64,000 nucleotides of DNA from Begonia masoniana (GCA_022432975.1 CM039510.1:28449201-28513200); one strand, 5' to 3'; numbered from the stretch's first letter, positions 13,440 through 25,327 are shown. Numbers and translations are program-made. The notes: generated from the letters alone by a model not told the origin.

Positions 13440-14440
13440 AACGAATTATGTCTTCAAGTGTCGACCGAAGTCCTAAGGTGTCGGCCGAACTTGAGAGGTG
13501 TCGACCACCAGAGTCGACCTATGGAAATAGAGAAGAACGAGGTGTTGACCTGGTTGTAGAGGTGTTGTAACAGCCCAGACCCCGTTCCCGTGGGCCCAAA
13601 CCAGCTGGCTCAGTGGTACTCCTCATTCGTAGCCCAGGTACTTGTCCCTGAGGTCCTGGGTTCGAGTGAGGGGAAGGCAAAAACCCTCTGCAGGGGGAGG
13701 GAAGATCGTGAGTACACGTGGTTGTGACTGAGTCCGCCACGTGGTAGCAGCCCATCGGTGGGACCTGCACGGTTCGGGCCCGCGGGAACGGGGTCTAGGC
13801 CGTTACAAAAAAGGCGCCTTTTTTGTAACGGCTTGGACCCCGTTCCCGCAGGCCCAAGTCGTGCAGTTCCCACCGATGGGCTGCTGCCACGTGACGGACT
13901 CAGTCCCAACCACGTGTACTCACGATCTTCTCCCTCCCTGCAGAGGGTTTTTGCCTTCCCTCCACTTGAACCCAGGACCTCAGGGACAAGTACCTGGGCT
14001 ACGAATGAGGAGTACCACTGAGCTAGCTTCGTGAGTACACGTGGTTGGGACTGAGTCCGCCACGTGGCAGCAACCCATCGGTGGGAACTGCACGACTTGG
14101 GCCTGCAGGAACGGGGTCCAGGCCGTTACAGGTGTCGACCTGTTCGTATAGGTGTCGACCTGGTTGTAGGGGTGTCGACTAGTTTAGTGTAAAAACCGAT
14201 AGGGGTGTGTCGACCTGTGTGTACAGGTGTCGACCCCAAAGAATGACTGATGAAAACAGAGAGAAACGAAGTGTCGACCTGTGTATGCAGGTGTCGACCG
14301 ATTAGTTTAAAAGCTCTTAGAGGTGTCGACCTTGAATATTGACCGATGGAAACAGAGACAAACAAGGTGTCGACCCTTGGGCACTGATTCTGACAAAGTG
14401 TCGGCCAGTCTTAACAAGTGTCGATCGGCAGGTACTCTTT
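13440..14440 (+). repeat. GTGTCGACC minisatellite block
   Basis: Irregularly spaced copies of (A)GGTGTCGACC and GTGTCGGCC, each containing a GTCGAC palindrome, occur over about 1 kb. The foldback element at 13566-14130 interrupts the block. The reverse complement of the same motif fills the equivalent part of the LTR of element B (50300-50730), which suggests that the two LTRs are related. Confidence 0.85.
13566..14130. mobile_element. Foldback/MITE-like inverted repeat with Pol III-like boxes
   Basis: Two adjacent units (13566-13807 and 13824-14130) each start TGTAAC and end GTTACA, with inverted ends rich in ACCCCGTTCCCG. They are arranged head to head around GGCGCC, giving a perfect 34-bp palindrome at 13799-13832 and near-identical arms of about 200 bp. 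Each unit carries a tRNA-like pair: an A box TGGCTCAGTGG (13606) and a B box GGTTCGAGT (13659), with the inverted copy at about 13960-14025. CACGTG motifs lie in the ends. It may be a tRNA-derived short element that became inverted, or a foldback transposon. Confidence 0.7.
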
Positions 14441-14656
14441 CTATTTGGCTGTTTTACTTAAATTTCTGTTTTCGAACATAACGCACTTCTACCCTTAAGG
14501 AGTCTTTCCAACATGTTTTCTATGAACTTCTAAAGTATTTAAAAGCCTCGAAACCAATGTCAAGTTTTAAAGAAAAGTAAAAAAATTTCACGTCGAAAAT
14601 GTCTTACGTAAAGTGAGAGTCATGTCAAATCCTGTGACAACGTACGGGTCGTTACA

Positions 14657-15552
14657 AAAAAATTCTGTTTGTCTTTTTGTCTGCGGATGGTACCCAGGTG
14701 CCTCTTTATGATTAACTACATACTGAGCAAGAAGATTTGTGAATGATTTATTGCAAAAATTTGAACCGCCATCATTGATAATTGCTCTTGGGGTGCCAAA
14801 TCGATTAAATATATTATTTTGTAAAAACTTGATTACCACCTTTGAGTCATTGGTTGATGTTGTTATGGCCTCAACCCATTTTGAAATGTAGCCAACTGTT
14901 AACAGAATGTACGTAAGGCCCGCAGATGATGGAAAGAGTCCCATAAAATCAATTCTCTCCACACATCAAAAATTTCGACTTCTAGTATGTTAGTTAGTGG
15001 TAGTTCATGTCACCTTGAGATTGTGCCCATTCTCAGGAATTGATCAAATGTATTTACAAATGTATAACTGTCGCAAAAAAGTGTAGGTCAATAAAACCCA
15101 GATTGTAGTACTTTTGTAGTTGTTTTTGTGACACAGAAGTGCCCTTCATATGGGAATAAATGTTATTGTTTAATGACGTCTTGAGCTTCGTCGTCTTGTA
15201 CACATTGTCTTATGATTTGGTTCGGATAGTGTTTGAATAGTAGCAGATCATCCAACAAGTATGATTTCACATCATATAGGAATTTTTGTTCCTGTTGAAT
15301 TGAGAGATTTGGAAGAGTCCAACATGCCAAGTAACTTACAAAGTCTGCATACCATGGAAGTTTTGCAGTGAGTGAGAACAGTTGCTCATCAGGAAATTTT
15401 TCATTGATAAATTTGTCTTTTGCATTGTCTTGTAGTTCTAATCTGGATAGATTTTGGTTGTTTGAAAAACAAATTGATTTGGGTTTAGCTGCCTCTTTCT
15501 TAGACTCATCTTCCTTTTTCAATTTTCTCAACTTCTTATAACTCATCTTCAT
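14657..15552 (-). pseudogene. int: Integrase N-terminus and core of the Athila-like relic
   Basis: The part at 15163-15552 reads INEKFPDEQLFSLTAKLPWY, ADFVSYLACW and LYDVKSYLLDDLLLFKHYPN, the linker before the zinc domain in Athila/Tat integrases. After stops and frame changes, 14657-14962 reads MERIDFMGLFPSS, YISKWVEAITTSTNDSKVV, FGTPRAIINDGGSNF and YHPQTKRQTEF, which covers the catalytic Asp and Glu region. The reading frame is then cut by the LTR ending at 14656. Confidence 0.8.
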
Positions 15553-16944
15553 TGTTAGTCTTATCCCCTTTATCTTTGTGTTCCTCTCTTTTCTTTGGCA
15601 ATTGTAGTTTTTTTTCGCTTCGAAGTGTCAGTGAATGAAATTGTTCTCTTGGATTCGTTTCAGTGTTTCTCGGCAATGTTCCTTTGTTTGGATTGGTCAT
15701 CACACTAGCTAATTGTCCAATTTGAGTTTCCAAGGACTTGATGGAATCATTCATGTTGCCCAGGTGAGTTTCGTAACTATCAAGTCTCTCTTCAGTTTTT
15801 GTAAATCTTACTCTGGTTTCCACCACAAAAGTGCTCAATAAATCTTCAAGAGAGTTTCTTCTGATTCATTTGATTCTGAAAACTAGGGGGAGGGTTTTGG
15901 AGATTTTGAGGATTTAGGATGTTCCTATTGTTTACATAACTAAAATTGTCATGATTCTTAAGTCATGGATGATAGTAATTAGGAAAATTATTATTTCAAA
16001 AATTATTATAGCCTATATTATTTACGTATTGCACTTCTTCTATACCCTCTTCAGTTGTCATTGATGATGCCACGAAGTTGGATGATTCTCCATTTGCTAC
16101 TCCTCATTTTGATGTTAGATTTGCAATGTGGTGTGTTAATGCTTACATCTGTGCAGTAAGAGCTGTAATGGGATCAACTTCTAAAAAGTCTACTACTTTT
16201 TTTGTGTTGGATCTTTCATTGGAGCATTAGTAGGTGTTTACGGAAATCTCTTCTAGGAAAGCATATGCATCTTCAATAGTTTTGGCCATGAGTGATCCTT
16301 CGTTGGTGGTATCAACAATAGTTCTTGTTTGTCATTTAATCCATTGTAGAACAGTTGAATTTGCAGTGGATCTAAATGTAGGTATCAGCGAAGTAAATCC
16401 TTAAATATTTTCAAACATTCGTATAAGAGTTCAAAATCCAATTGTTTAAACTGCCCAATTTCACTCCTTATTTGGTAGTCTTTGGAGGTGAGAAAAATTT
16501 ATAGAGAAACTTTTTTACCATTTCATTCCATGTTGTGATACTACCTGGTTGTAAACTTTGCCTTAAATCCCTAGCTAATGGAATAGTCTTAGTCTAATGG
16601 CGTCACTAGAGGCGTCATTCATTTTAATTGTGTCACTTATTTCTTTAATCATGGCTAAATGAATATTTGGATCTTCACTTGAAGATCTCCCAAACTGATT
16701 TTGTTGTACCAGATTAATCAAAGCAGGTTTTAGCTCAAAATTATTTCCATGGATAGTAGGATAAACAATACCAGACAAGTTATTAGTTACCACCGGTTTA
16801 AAGTAATCTTTGATCACTTGCCTATGAACTTCTTGATTTTTTTCTTGTCTCACCACTTTCAATTTTTGGTCTACTTAACTCACGCAGTGTCTTTTCGATT
16901 TCTGGATCAAATGAAATTAATTCCAGCGTTTTGCCACGATTCAT
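15536..16944 (-). pseudogene. gag: gag of the Athila-like relic
   Basis: The start at 16944 gives MNRGKTLELISFDPEIEKTL in a frame that shifts before 16862. The next open part (16575-16862) holds SGIVYPTIHGNNFELKPALI and FGRSSSEDPNIHL, typical of the Athila gag capsid. The middle (15840-16570) is broken by many stops. The C-terminal part (15536-15838) reads LETQIGQLASVMTNPNKGTL, PRNTETNPREQFHSLTLRS. It runs straight into integrase-linker sequence with no protease or polymerase between. The protein would have formed the particle shell; it is dead here. Confidence 0.82.
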
Positions 16945-17063
16945 AAACTGCAAAACAAAATAGAATAAAAAGTGAAATTCAAAACTAAAAAGATAAAAAA
17001 TTCCAAATTAAAATCAAAATCAATTTTTCAACAATATTAATAAAAATTATAAATTAAATACTC

Positions 17064-17900
17064 CCCAGCAATGATGTCAAAAGCATGTACGAGAAAATTA
17101 TCCGTAATAAAATTACTACGAGTGTACAGTGTCAAGTTTTATAGTATAATGATAGATAGGATTGTCGAATCCACATGAAATACTTAATTTATTAAATTTC
17201 ACCAAGTATTAATCTAATTAATTTTAACTTTATCTAGATAATTAAAAATATAATTTTTAACACTAAAATGAAATAAACAAAATAAATTAAATCACCAACG
17301 AAAAGCCTAAGAGGATTAATTTCATGAATATATATCATATTATTCATCAAACTAATATTCCTTAGTTGAACAATTATTAATAAATCGAAAACCCTAATTT
17401 GTTAAACTATCTCTCTCAAGCGTCAACCGAACATTAATTCCTAAAATCACAATTTCAATATCTCTATAAAAATCATTCTTTTAGTTCTACATTTGTTGGG
17501 TGGTGAAAAATAATGATGATTTAAAAAAAACAACAAATGGTTTGATGCAACAATTTGAAACACAACAAAAATAGTTTATATATCCAATCAGAATTTAGGT
17601 TCTCAGTCATATTTGGATTGAATTTTCCTAGCCAATTTCAACAATTATTCACCACAACAACAATAGGTTCAGACTAGGGACATAAAGAAGCAATATTCTA
17701 ACAAATTGGCAATTAGTCGGTAAAGCAGAATGAGGAAACAAAATATACCTTTGGCCCGAAAAGAAATTATGATTTGTAGTGCAAAATCTCATCTTGAAGC
17801 AATCTAAACTCTTTCACAAACTCATAACATTATCATTAAACCACAATAGAAAACAACAATTTATGTGCTCAGTTTACACAATAAACCAATAGACTAAAAC
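17064..17900 (-). repeat. Degenerate primer site and 5' LTR/leader of the Athila-like relic
   Basis: The minus strand reads TTTTGACATCATTGCTGGGG at 17068-17087 or close to it, a decayed form of the TGGCG(T/C)CGTTGCCGGGG primer site of Athila/Tat elements. The adjoining GGATTCGACAATCCTATCTA is also typical of that group. The rest is AT-rich with no coding sequence. It is cut at 17900 by a solo LTR and may continue at 30552. Confidence 0.5.
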
Positions 17901-19555
17901 TGTAACACCCGGCATTTTTGCCTATGTAATTTCTTTCTGAATCATTATGTGGGATTAATTTGGTATTAATACAACGAACGTTTTGTTGGAAACCAAATCG
18001 ACGGAATTTATATATAGAAACATATAAATATGTATATTTGGATAATGGGATAAAAACTAAACTAATGTATGAGTAAACAAAACCATTAGTTAGAGATGCA
18101 TGGAGGGGTAAATTGGGAAGGAATTAAGGTTGGTGGGTGGGAGTCAATGGAGAGTTGCCAAATGTCCATAACTTGCTGAGAAACCTACCTATTCTCCTCT
18201 CTTCTACTTGAACTTTCACATTCATCCCTTCCTCTCTGTTTCCTCTCTGCCAGACGAAAATCATCCATCGAAGCACCTTCGATCTCCTTGGTTTTCTTCT
18301 GTTTTCTACCTAAGGTAAACATCTGCTTATGCTAATGTGTTTGGACAAGTTAAAATGTGAGTTTTGTTGAAGTTTAGGATTAGGATATTTTGGAAAAAAC
18401 CCACTGTTATTGCATGAAAACATGTTGGTTTGTTTTCTAAAGGTCCGAATGGAGTTAGGAGCATATCCTACAAGTTGTTAGTTACATTTGCAGCTTTATT
18501 TATTATCTCTACGCGCATGTTAAAGGTTCGTGCAACACCGAGACGTTCAAGACTTTCAACTCTGCAGCAAACAGGTAAGTTCATATCCGTAGGTTGGCCC
18601 TTAAGGCCCTACATTACGGAGATACTAGGTATTGCTTATGTCAGGTGGTTTCGGGTAGAGAAAGTTAGAGTTAAGTTTCTGAGTTATCTGTATATTTCAT
18701 TATGATCTGCTGCTTTAAGTTCTGCTGCTTTAAGTTGGAGTACCACACACGTCCATGCATACACGTTTTTCCCGAAAGCTCATGCAAAAAAAAATATTTT
18801 CTGCTCACGTTTTGAAGTTAAGAAAGATAAAATTCAGACTGTAATGTATTGGTTAAGTGTGGGACGGGGACTGGCCTACTGTTCTATACTGTACAGCTCT
18901 GTCTGTTCTGTTCTGTTTTTGTTCTGTAAATCTGTTATGTTCCTGTCGTGCACTTGTCAGTTCCCCTATAAGCCCCACTTATACCCTCTGACAGATGAAA
19001 ACAATGTTATGTACTGTCACTGTATTTCTAAAGTTCATGCATAGCATATGCATCACTGTATTGTTTATATGTTCTTACTGAGTTTTAGACTCATAGGTGA
19101 ACTCCCTGATGTAGGTACTGAACCCGTGGATGAGGACTTTGTGCCTTAAGATGATGATTTGATGTAATTGGCGAACCGAGCTCATGGGGGGGTTGGTTGC
19201 TACAGTCAGACAAGATATGAACCTGTGAGAATGTATTTTCTGAAATTAAGTCAAATTCTGTATCATCTTTTAAGTATAGGTTCAGTTCTGTACAGTTCTC
19301 CAGGTTTTAAAACAATGTATAAGTTCTAATGTTCAAGTTTTAAAACCACTGTATTTGACAGTTGAATTTATGTTCTGAAGTATTCTGAAATTGTTTGGAA
19401 TATTTTCTCTTTTAGGGTGTGCATGGATTATCTCTGATTTTAGAGCCATCCATGTAATCTGTTTCCTTAAATTCCTGTCGTGTTTTCCTGATATGTCCAA
19501 AATCATATTTTGAATCGTTTATCTGAAGTTTTGAAGCTTTCAAACTTTCTGGTTT
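17901..19555 (+). repeat. Solo LTR, left part (starts TGTAACACCCGGC)
   Basis: With 29437-30546 this forms one LTR of about 2,765 bp, once the 9.9-kb element C inside it is removed. The outer flanks carry a perfect 5-bp target duplication, AAAAC at 17896-17900 and at 30547-30551. Intron-like signals: donor TAAG/GTAAAC at 18315, donor CAG/GTAAGT at 18575 and acceptor CTGATGTAG at 19114. Confidence 0.9.
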
Positions 19556-21846
19556 TGTAACGACCCCAGAGGGATCGTCATTACTCACACTATATTCATT
19601 TTTGGTAATATTTTTTTTTACATAGCTTAGCTCAAGATGTCATGCATGATTCATTAGGCATCGCTCAGCAAAGGAATACATTACGCATCTGCCGGCGGGC
19701 AGTGTAACGCGTATCGGCTGATGAAGAGAAACTTAAACCCTTAGACTGCATATACCGATAGAGAGATAAACCACATCTACCGGTCGCTAAACCAGGTTTA
19801 TATCATCCTGTGAACATGTGCTTCTCACGTGAATAATTAAAACATGACCCGGTCACTAAACGACAAGATAACCCTCACGTCATCCGGTAACTAGACGACA
19901 AAATTAAACTTACATCTTCCGATGGCTTAAACACTCTACATCTACCGATCTCTGGGCGATGAAATAACACTTACATCATCCGGTAACTTAAATAACCCTC
20001 ATCTGCCGATCACTAGACGACAAAATTAAACTTACATCTTCCGATGGCTTAAACACTCTACATCTACCGGTCACTAGATGACAAAATAGCACTTTCATCA
20101 TCCGATAGACATAACCTTCTCTGACTTCAAACTTCAATGGCATAACATTCATACTAATGAAAATTAGTAACTCACCCAGAATTCATATAGCGGAAGACTT
20201 AAGCAAACAGAACAACCAATGCTCCTTAAAATTATTTCCAGATTCAGTGGTCAACACACATCTTTAAAAGGAGACTCAATGTTATAAAATAGACTCATCC
20301 TACTTAAACTATCATGTTCATTATCATAACTAAAATCATAAAAACATTAACCAGGGGTCTCATTTGCCATCCAGCCACAGATTTGCTCCCTGAACACCTT
20401 CCACCAACCGAGCTTAGGCATCCTCATTAACTTTGAGATCCTCACCTGAAAACTCGTCACCTACATCATAAGGTTTAAACTATAAGCCTAATGCTTAGTA
20501 AGGAATGCAATACTAATAAGTATGCATGAATGCTCATTTTGAGAAAACAAATGCTCATGAATCTTTTCTTATTCATATTCATACTCAAAGTCTTCATTCT
20601 TGTTCATCATTCATATTCATTGTTCATAATCACCATTCATATACATCATTCATGTTCATCGTTCATATTCATTGTTCATAATCATCATTCATATACATCA
20701 TTCATGTTCATCGTTCATATTCTTCCTTCACGTTGTGTGGATTAAGGGAGGATTTGTGCCGATAAAGGGGGTTTGACAGTGAGAGTGCACATAGTTCCCT
20801 TACAGGTCGTATCATGGTCCTTCTTTTGGACAGTGACATACGCCAAACCGCCCCCAACCCTCGCTTAATTCACGTTGCATAAGTTTTATATTTTTATCTT
20901 GTTCATGAGAAAGTATACTCTTAAAACATTTTCATATGCATAAAACATTCATGATGCATGAACATGAAGATTCTTAAATTATCAAGGTACAGAACAGAGC
21001 ACCATTCGACATGAAACCTTACCATTGAGCTAATCATCAGCATAAACATTAGACAGTAACATAAGGGAAACTTCTAATCATCGTATGAGTTTCTACCTAG
21101 CATCCTTTGATGTAGGGTCCTAATGACCGATAAACCTACACATTCACTTACCTGGTCTCCTTAGCAATTTGAGCTCCTTTCTCTTCAAACTTCTTCACCT
21201 AAAACATTTACATTGCAGTAGTTAAAACAAAATCCTATTAGTTCTAATCACAAGTCATCCTAGGATCTAATAACTATAGTCACTCCCGAATCCTTAGTAT
21301 AGTTCTCTGTGCAGTTTGAAATCCAAAACCCAAAACAGACAGATTCGATTAGCGATAACTCAGGGTTGGTTGTTTAATGTCCAAAATCGATTCGGAATGA
21401 CATTACCACTTTCAGATTTTAAAATATCCTTACAAATACTCAGTCATTGAAGAGTCCAGAACCTCAACACAAAGCTGAAAACATAGCTTAACGACTAAAA
21501 GTTAGCTACATTGCCAAACTCGTACCTTGAGCACAAAGTAGCCGAGAAGCAGCAAGGAAACGATCGTCGAAGGAGGGATTTCCTGCCGACAGAGAGCGAG
21601 AGCTCGGGAGAGAAAATCGCCGAGAGTAATGACGGCTACAATGAGGTTTAATTGGGGTTTGAATCCTTTCCATTTTTTTTAAATACTGGCCTCAATACTC
21701 CATTATTACAACTTTGCCACACAACCTAGTTTAAATCCATATGTAATTAATTACATTTGGCATAAAATTCTAAATCATGAAGATCGAATAATCATGGCCG
21801 TTAATTCAGTTAGGAAGTCACCTGGTTGAAGTTGTCGGGTGTTACA
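19556..21846 (-). repeat. 3' LTR of element C (2,291 bp)
   Basis: In plus coordinates it runs from TGTAACGACCCC to CGGGTGTTACA. The minus-strand reading has intron-like signals: donor CAAG/GTACGAG at 21525 with acceptor TTTTAG at 21199, and donor CCAG/GTAAGTG at 21151 with acceptor TTATGATGTAG at 20461. A TTCAT-rich tract (20570-20730) and a block of CATC(T/A)(A/T)CCG(G/A)T motifs (19740-20100) are present. Confidence 0.94.
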
Positions 21847-21862
21847 TCCACCCCTCCTTAAA
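21847..21862 (-). promoter_or_regulatory. Polypurine tract of element C
   Basis: On the minus strand TTTAAGGAGGGGTGGA directly precedes the TGTAACACC of the 3' LTR. It is the expected plus-strand priming site. Confidence 0.85.
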
Positions 21863-21887
21863 CAAAATTTTCGTCCCCGAAAATTGA

Positions 21888-22990
21888 TCAAGCGAAGAGT
21901 TCTGGATATTTGTCCATCATGTCCTGCCGTCTTTCCCATGTGGCTTCCTCAATACCATGATTCATCCATAAAACTTTCACAAAGGGGATTTCCTTATTCC
22001 TCATAATTTTCACTACAGATTCCAAAATTCGCACTGACTTCTCTTCATACGTTAGTGTCGGCTCAATCTCAAAATCCACTGGTTTAACAACTTGTGCAGG
22101 GTCCTGCATGCATTTTCTTAACATTGACACGTGAAAGACATTGTGAACCCTTTCCAATGATGGAGGCAATTTCAACCTATAAGCCGTACTGCCAATCCTT
22201 TCTAAGATAGGGAATGGTCCAATAAATTGTGGGCTTAGCTTTCCTTTCTTATCAAATCTCAGGACTCCTTTAAATGGTGAAATCCTCAGAAAAACTTCAT
22301 CATCAACAGAAAACTCAAGGTCTCTTCTCCTTTGGTCTGCATAATTCTTCTGTCGGCTCTGTGCTGTTATCATTCTTTTCCTAATAGTGGCGATCTTGTC
22401 TGACATCTGTTGCAAGATCTCGGGACCTAGTAGTTTTGCTTCACCGACCTCATCCCAGTACAAAGGTGACCTGCACTTTCTGCTATAAAGTGCTTCATAA
22501 GGTGCCATACCTATGGTGGACTGGTAACTATTGTTGTAAGAGAATTCAACTAAGGGCAGGTATCGACTCCACGATGTCTGGAACTCTAGCACAGATGCCC
22601 TCAACATATCCTCAAGTATTTGAATTGTCCGTTCAAATTGTCCATTGGTTTGTGGGTGGAAGGCAATGCTGAAAGATAACTTTGATCCTAATGTGCCTTG
22701 CAAACTTTGCCAAAATCTTGAGGTGAATCTAGGATCGTGATCGGATACAATAGATAAAGGAATTCCATGTAATCTGATGATTTCTTGGACGTACAGATCG
22801 GCAAGCTGGTCCATAGTGAAAGTCATTCTTACAGGTATAAAGTGTGCCGATTTTGTCATTTTATCAACCACGACCCAAATACTATCATGTCCTTTAGTTG
22901 TCTTTGGCAAACCTACAACAAAATCCATGGCAATGTCTTCCCACTTCCATTTAGGGATTGGTAGGGGTTGAAGAGTACCTCCTAGGGCGT
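21888..22990 (-). pseudogene. int: Integrase core, C-terminus and chromodomain of element C
   Basis: The open frame 21888-22928 covers MDFVVGLPKTTKGHDSIWVV (first catalytic Asp), DHDPRFTSRFW (second Asp) and HPQTNGQFERTIQ (catalytic Glu), so the D,D-35-E triad is intact. KLSPQFIGPFPILERIG is the GPF/Y module. The tail, RILESVVKIMRNKEIPFVKV followed by ATWERRQDMMDKYPELF, is a chromodomain-like end. The frame continues upstream to about 22990, where a one-base shift separates it from the zinc-finger half. The stop is 40 bases before the 3' LTR. Confidence 0.93.
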
Positions 22991-23724
22991 TGGTGTTCTG
23001 CTTTAACCTGTTGGCATACCAAACATGACTCTACATACATAGCAACATCCCTCTTCATATTTGGCCACCAATAATGTAACCTTAAATCACAATACATCTT
23101 GGTGGTACCAGGATGCACAGAAAAGGAAGAAGAATGAGCTTCAGCCAAGATCAACTCACGCAACTCCTTATCATTCGGAATGTACCATCGGTTCTTAAAT
23201 TTCAAAATACCATCATTAGAGAGACTGAACTCTGAGGAGGCGTCCTTTAACTTACTCGTCATGCCACTATTCTCCTTCGAATCCTTTTGTTGTGCCCCTT
23301 TGATCCTGTCCAAAATAGTTGGTCGGATAGATAAATCAGCCATTAAAGCTGACAGCTCGGGAATTATTTCCAACTCAAACTTCTGGACTTCCTTCCTCAA
23401 AGGTATAGACATGGTTGATATCGCGGGTTGCATTGTCGTTGACATTCTGCTTAAAGCATCGGCTACAGCATTAGCCTTACCTGGATGATACTTAATTTTG
23501 AAGTCATAATCTTTAACAAATTCTAACCAACGTCTCTGTCTCATGTTTAATTCCTTTTGAGTAAAGAGGTACTTCAAGCTTTTATGGTCAAAGAATACTT
23601 CACACTGTTGTCCATACAGATAATGTCTCCAAATCTTTAATGCAAAAACAACTGCGGCTAATTCCAAATCGTGAGTGGGGTAGTTCTGTTCATAATTCTT
23701 TAACTGCCTGGAAGCATAAGCCAC
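22951..23724 (-). pseudogene. RNase H C-terminal part and integrase zinc domain of element C
   Basis: RNase H motifs are [11 protein letters not shown] and [17 protein letters not shown], with the third acidic residue kept. After a linker come the integrase zinc residues: [24 protein letters not shown] and C-x2-C in [13 protein letters not shown]. An amber stop at about 23734 separates this part from the reverse transcriptase. Confidence 0.9.
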
Positions 23725-23736
23725 GACCTTACCGTC

Positions 23737-24750
23737 CTACATCAAGACACACCCCAATCCAACTTTGGATGCATCACAATAAACACTAAACTTTCCTCCT
23801 TCAGTTGAGAGAGTCAAAAGTGGGGCTGTCGTTAACTTCAGCTTAAGTGTCTGGAAGCCATCTTCACAGGCTTCAGTCCAAGAATACTTGGTGTCCTTCT
23901 TTGTCAAATTAGTTAAAGGCTTAGCTATCATAAAAAATCCTTTAATAAGCTTCCTATAATAGCCTGCCAAACCAAGAAAACTACGGACTTCACTGACATT
24001 CCTCGGTTGTGGCCAGTCCTTAACAGCCTGAATCTTGGTTGGATCTACTGATATACCCTCAACAGAAATGACATGGCCTAAAAAGTTAACCTTATCCAAC
24101 CAAAATTCACACTTGGATAACTTGGCATAAAGTTATTGCTGTCTCAGGGTGGTCAAAACTATCCTTAAGTGTTCTTCGTGGTCAGTTTCAGTCTGTGAGT
24201 ATATGAGAATATCATCTATAAATACAATCACAAACTTGTCCAAGTAATCACGAAACACTCAATTCATCAAATCCATAAAAGCTGCAGGTGCATTGGTTAA
24301 CCCAAACGACCTCACAAGGAATTCATAATGTCCATAACGAGTCCTAAAAGCTGTCTTAGGTACATCTTCCTTCTTAACCTTCAGTTGGTAGTACTCCGAA
24401 CGCAAGTCAATCTTTGAAAACACCTTAGCTCCTTGCAATTGGTCAAACAAGTCGTCAATTCGGGGCAAGGGGTATTTATTCTTAATTGTCAACTTGTTCA
24501 GTTCTCGGTAATCTATGCACATCCTTAGGGAACCATCTTTCTTCTTAACGAATAACACATGTGCACCCCAGGGAGAGCTACTAGGGCGTATGAATCCCTT
24601 GTCTACTAATTCTTGTAGCTGGACTTTTAACTCCTTTAGTTCAACAGGTGCCATGCGATAAGGATTCTTAGATACGGGTATTGCCTCGGGATATGTATCG
24701 ATTACAAATTCTATTTCTCTATCAGGTGGTAATCCTGCCAAATCATCCAT
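23737..24750 (-). pseudogene. pol: Reverse transcriptase and start of RNase H of element C
   Basis: The N-terminal half (24259-24750) has [41 protein letters not shown] and [15 protein letters not shown]. The middle (24100-24258) has [14 protein letters not shown], the catalytic Asp pair, but is flanked by a TGA (after MDLMN) and a TAA. The last part (23737-24099) holds [31 protein letters not shown] and [15 protein letters not shown], the start of RNase H. The TGA sits where related elements have an Arg codon, as expected from a C-to-T change in CGA. Confidence 0.93.
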
Positions 24751-24997
24751 AAATACATCAGGAAACTCTTTAACTATAGAAATATCTTACAGCTCTACTT
24801 TGTTCTTTACCCGAATATCGATTACACTAGCTAGATAACTCTCACAACCATCTTTCAATAACCGTTGAGCCTCTAGCGAGGAAATGATCGGTATTTTACT
24901 TATTTTTGGTATAGCTTGGAAGGTATACCGATCTCCATTAGGGTCGAAACTCGACTAACCCGGACCTACAACTTATCGTGGCATAATGTCTGGATAA

Positions 24998-25327
24998 TCA
25001 ATCCATTCCTAATATAACTTCATATCCCTTCATGTCAACTATAATCAGTTCTACATATAACTTCTTGTCTCCTAAGGACACAATATCGCCTTTCAATATC
25101 TGCTCGGAATACAAGGACTTTCCTGATGGTAGCATCACACTATATGGCCTATCAGCTGGTGAGTATTCCAACTTATGCTTACATGTAAATAAGGTTGCAA
25201 TAAATGAGTGTGTGGCACCCGTGTCTATAAGTGTATAAGCAGAAATACCACAGATCATAATTGTACCTGTTATGACCGTATGCTGCATGGTATCTTCATC
25301 TTCCATCATAGCAAAGACTCGGGGCAT
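24998..25327 (-). pseudogene. pr: Aspartic protease of element C
   Basis: The active site reads SAYTLIDTGATHSFIA, with the catalytic Asp in D-T-G-A intact, followed by VELIIVDMKGYEVILGMD, the usual end of the protease fold. The enzyme would cut the Gag-Pol polyprotein in the particle. The link to RT (24751-24997) contains stops; it shows no other motif. Confidence 0.88.

Larger units (their letters stand above)
11514..14656 (+). repeat. Solo LTR (3,143 bp) inserted in the Athila-like integrase
   Basis: It starts TGTAACACCCGACC and ends ACGGGTCGTTACA. Integrase coding sequence of the same relic flanks both sides and no internal region is present, so it is a solo LTR. Flanking 5-mers (GGAAA and AAAAA) do not match cleanly. 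Intron-like signals are present: donor AAG/GTAAGC at 11834 with acceptor TTAG at 12385, and donor CAG/GTAAGT at 12440 with acceptor TGATGTAG at 13033. The U5-side part carries GTCGACC repeats and a large inverted repeat. Confidence 0.85.
10691..17900 (-). mobile_element. Athila-like Ty3/gypsy relic (gag and integrase only), interrupted by an LTR
   Basis: On the minus strand the order is degenerate primer site (17064-17081), gag (16944 to 15536), integrase (15552 to 14657, continuing at 11513 to about 11000) and a 3' untranslated part with recurring CCGCGGC/GCCGCGA words down to about 10691. Between the gag C-terminus and the integrase N-terminal region there is no protease, reverse transcriptase or RNase H, so this is an internally deleted derivative. 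The 3.1-kb LTR at 11514-14656 splits the integrase. The start (MNRGKTLELISFDPEIE) and the YHPQT-containing integrase are typical of the Athila/Tat side of plant gypsy elements. Outer LTR limits were not found. Confidence 0.75.

Noticed and set aside
13600..13680. A functional tRNA gene
   Set aside because: A- and B-box-like words are present, but no cloverleaf could be drawn. The segment is part of a repeated inverted element.
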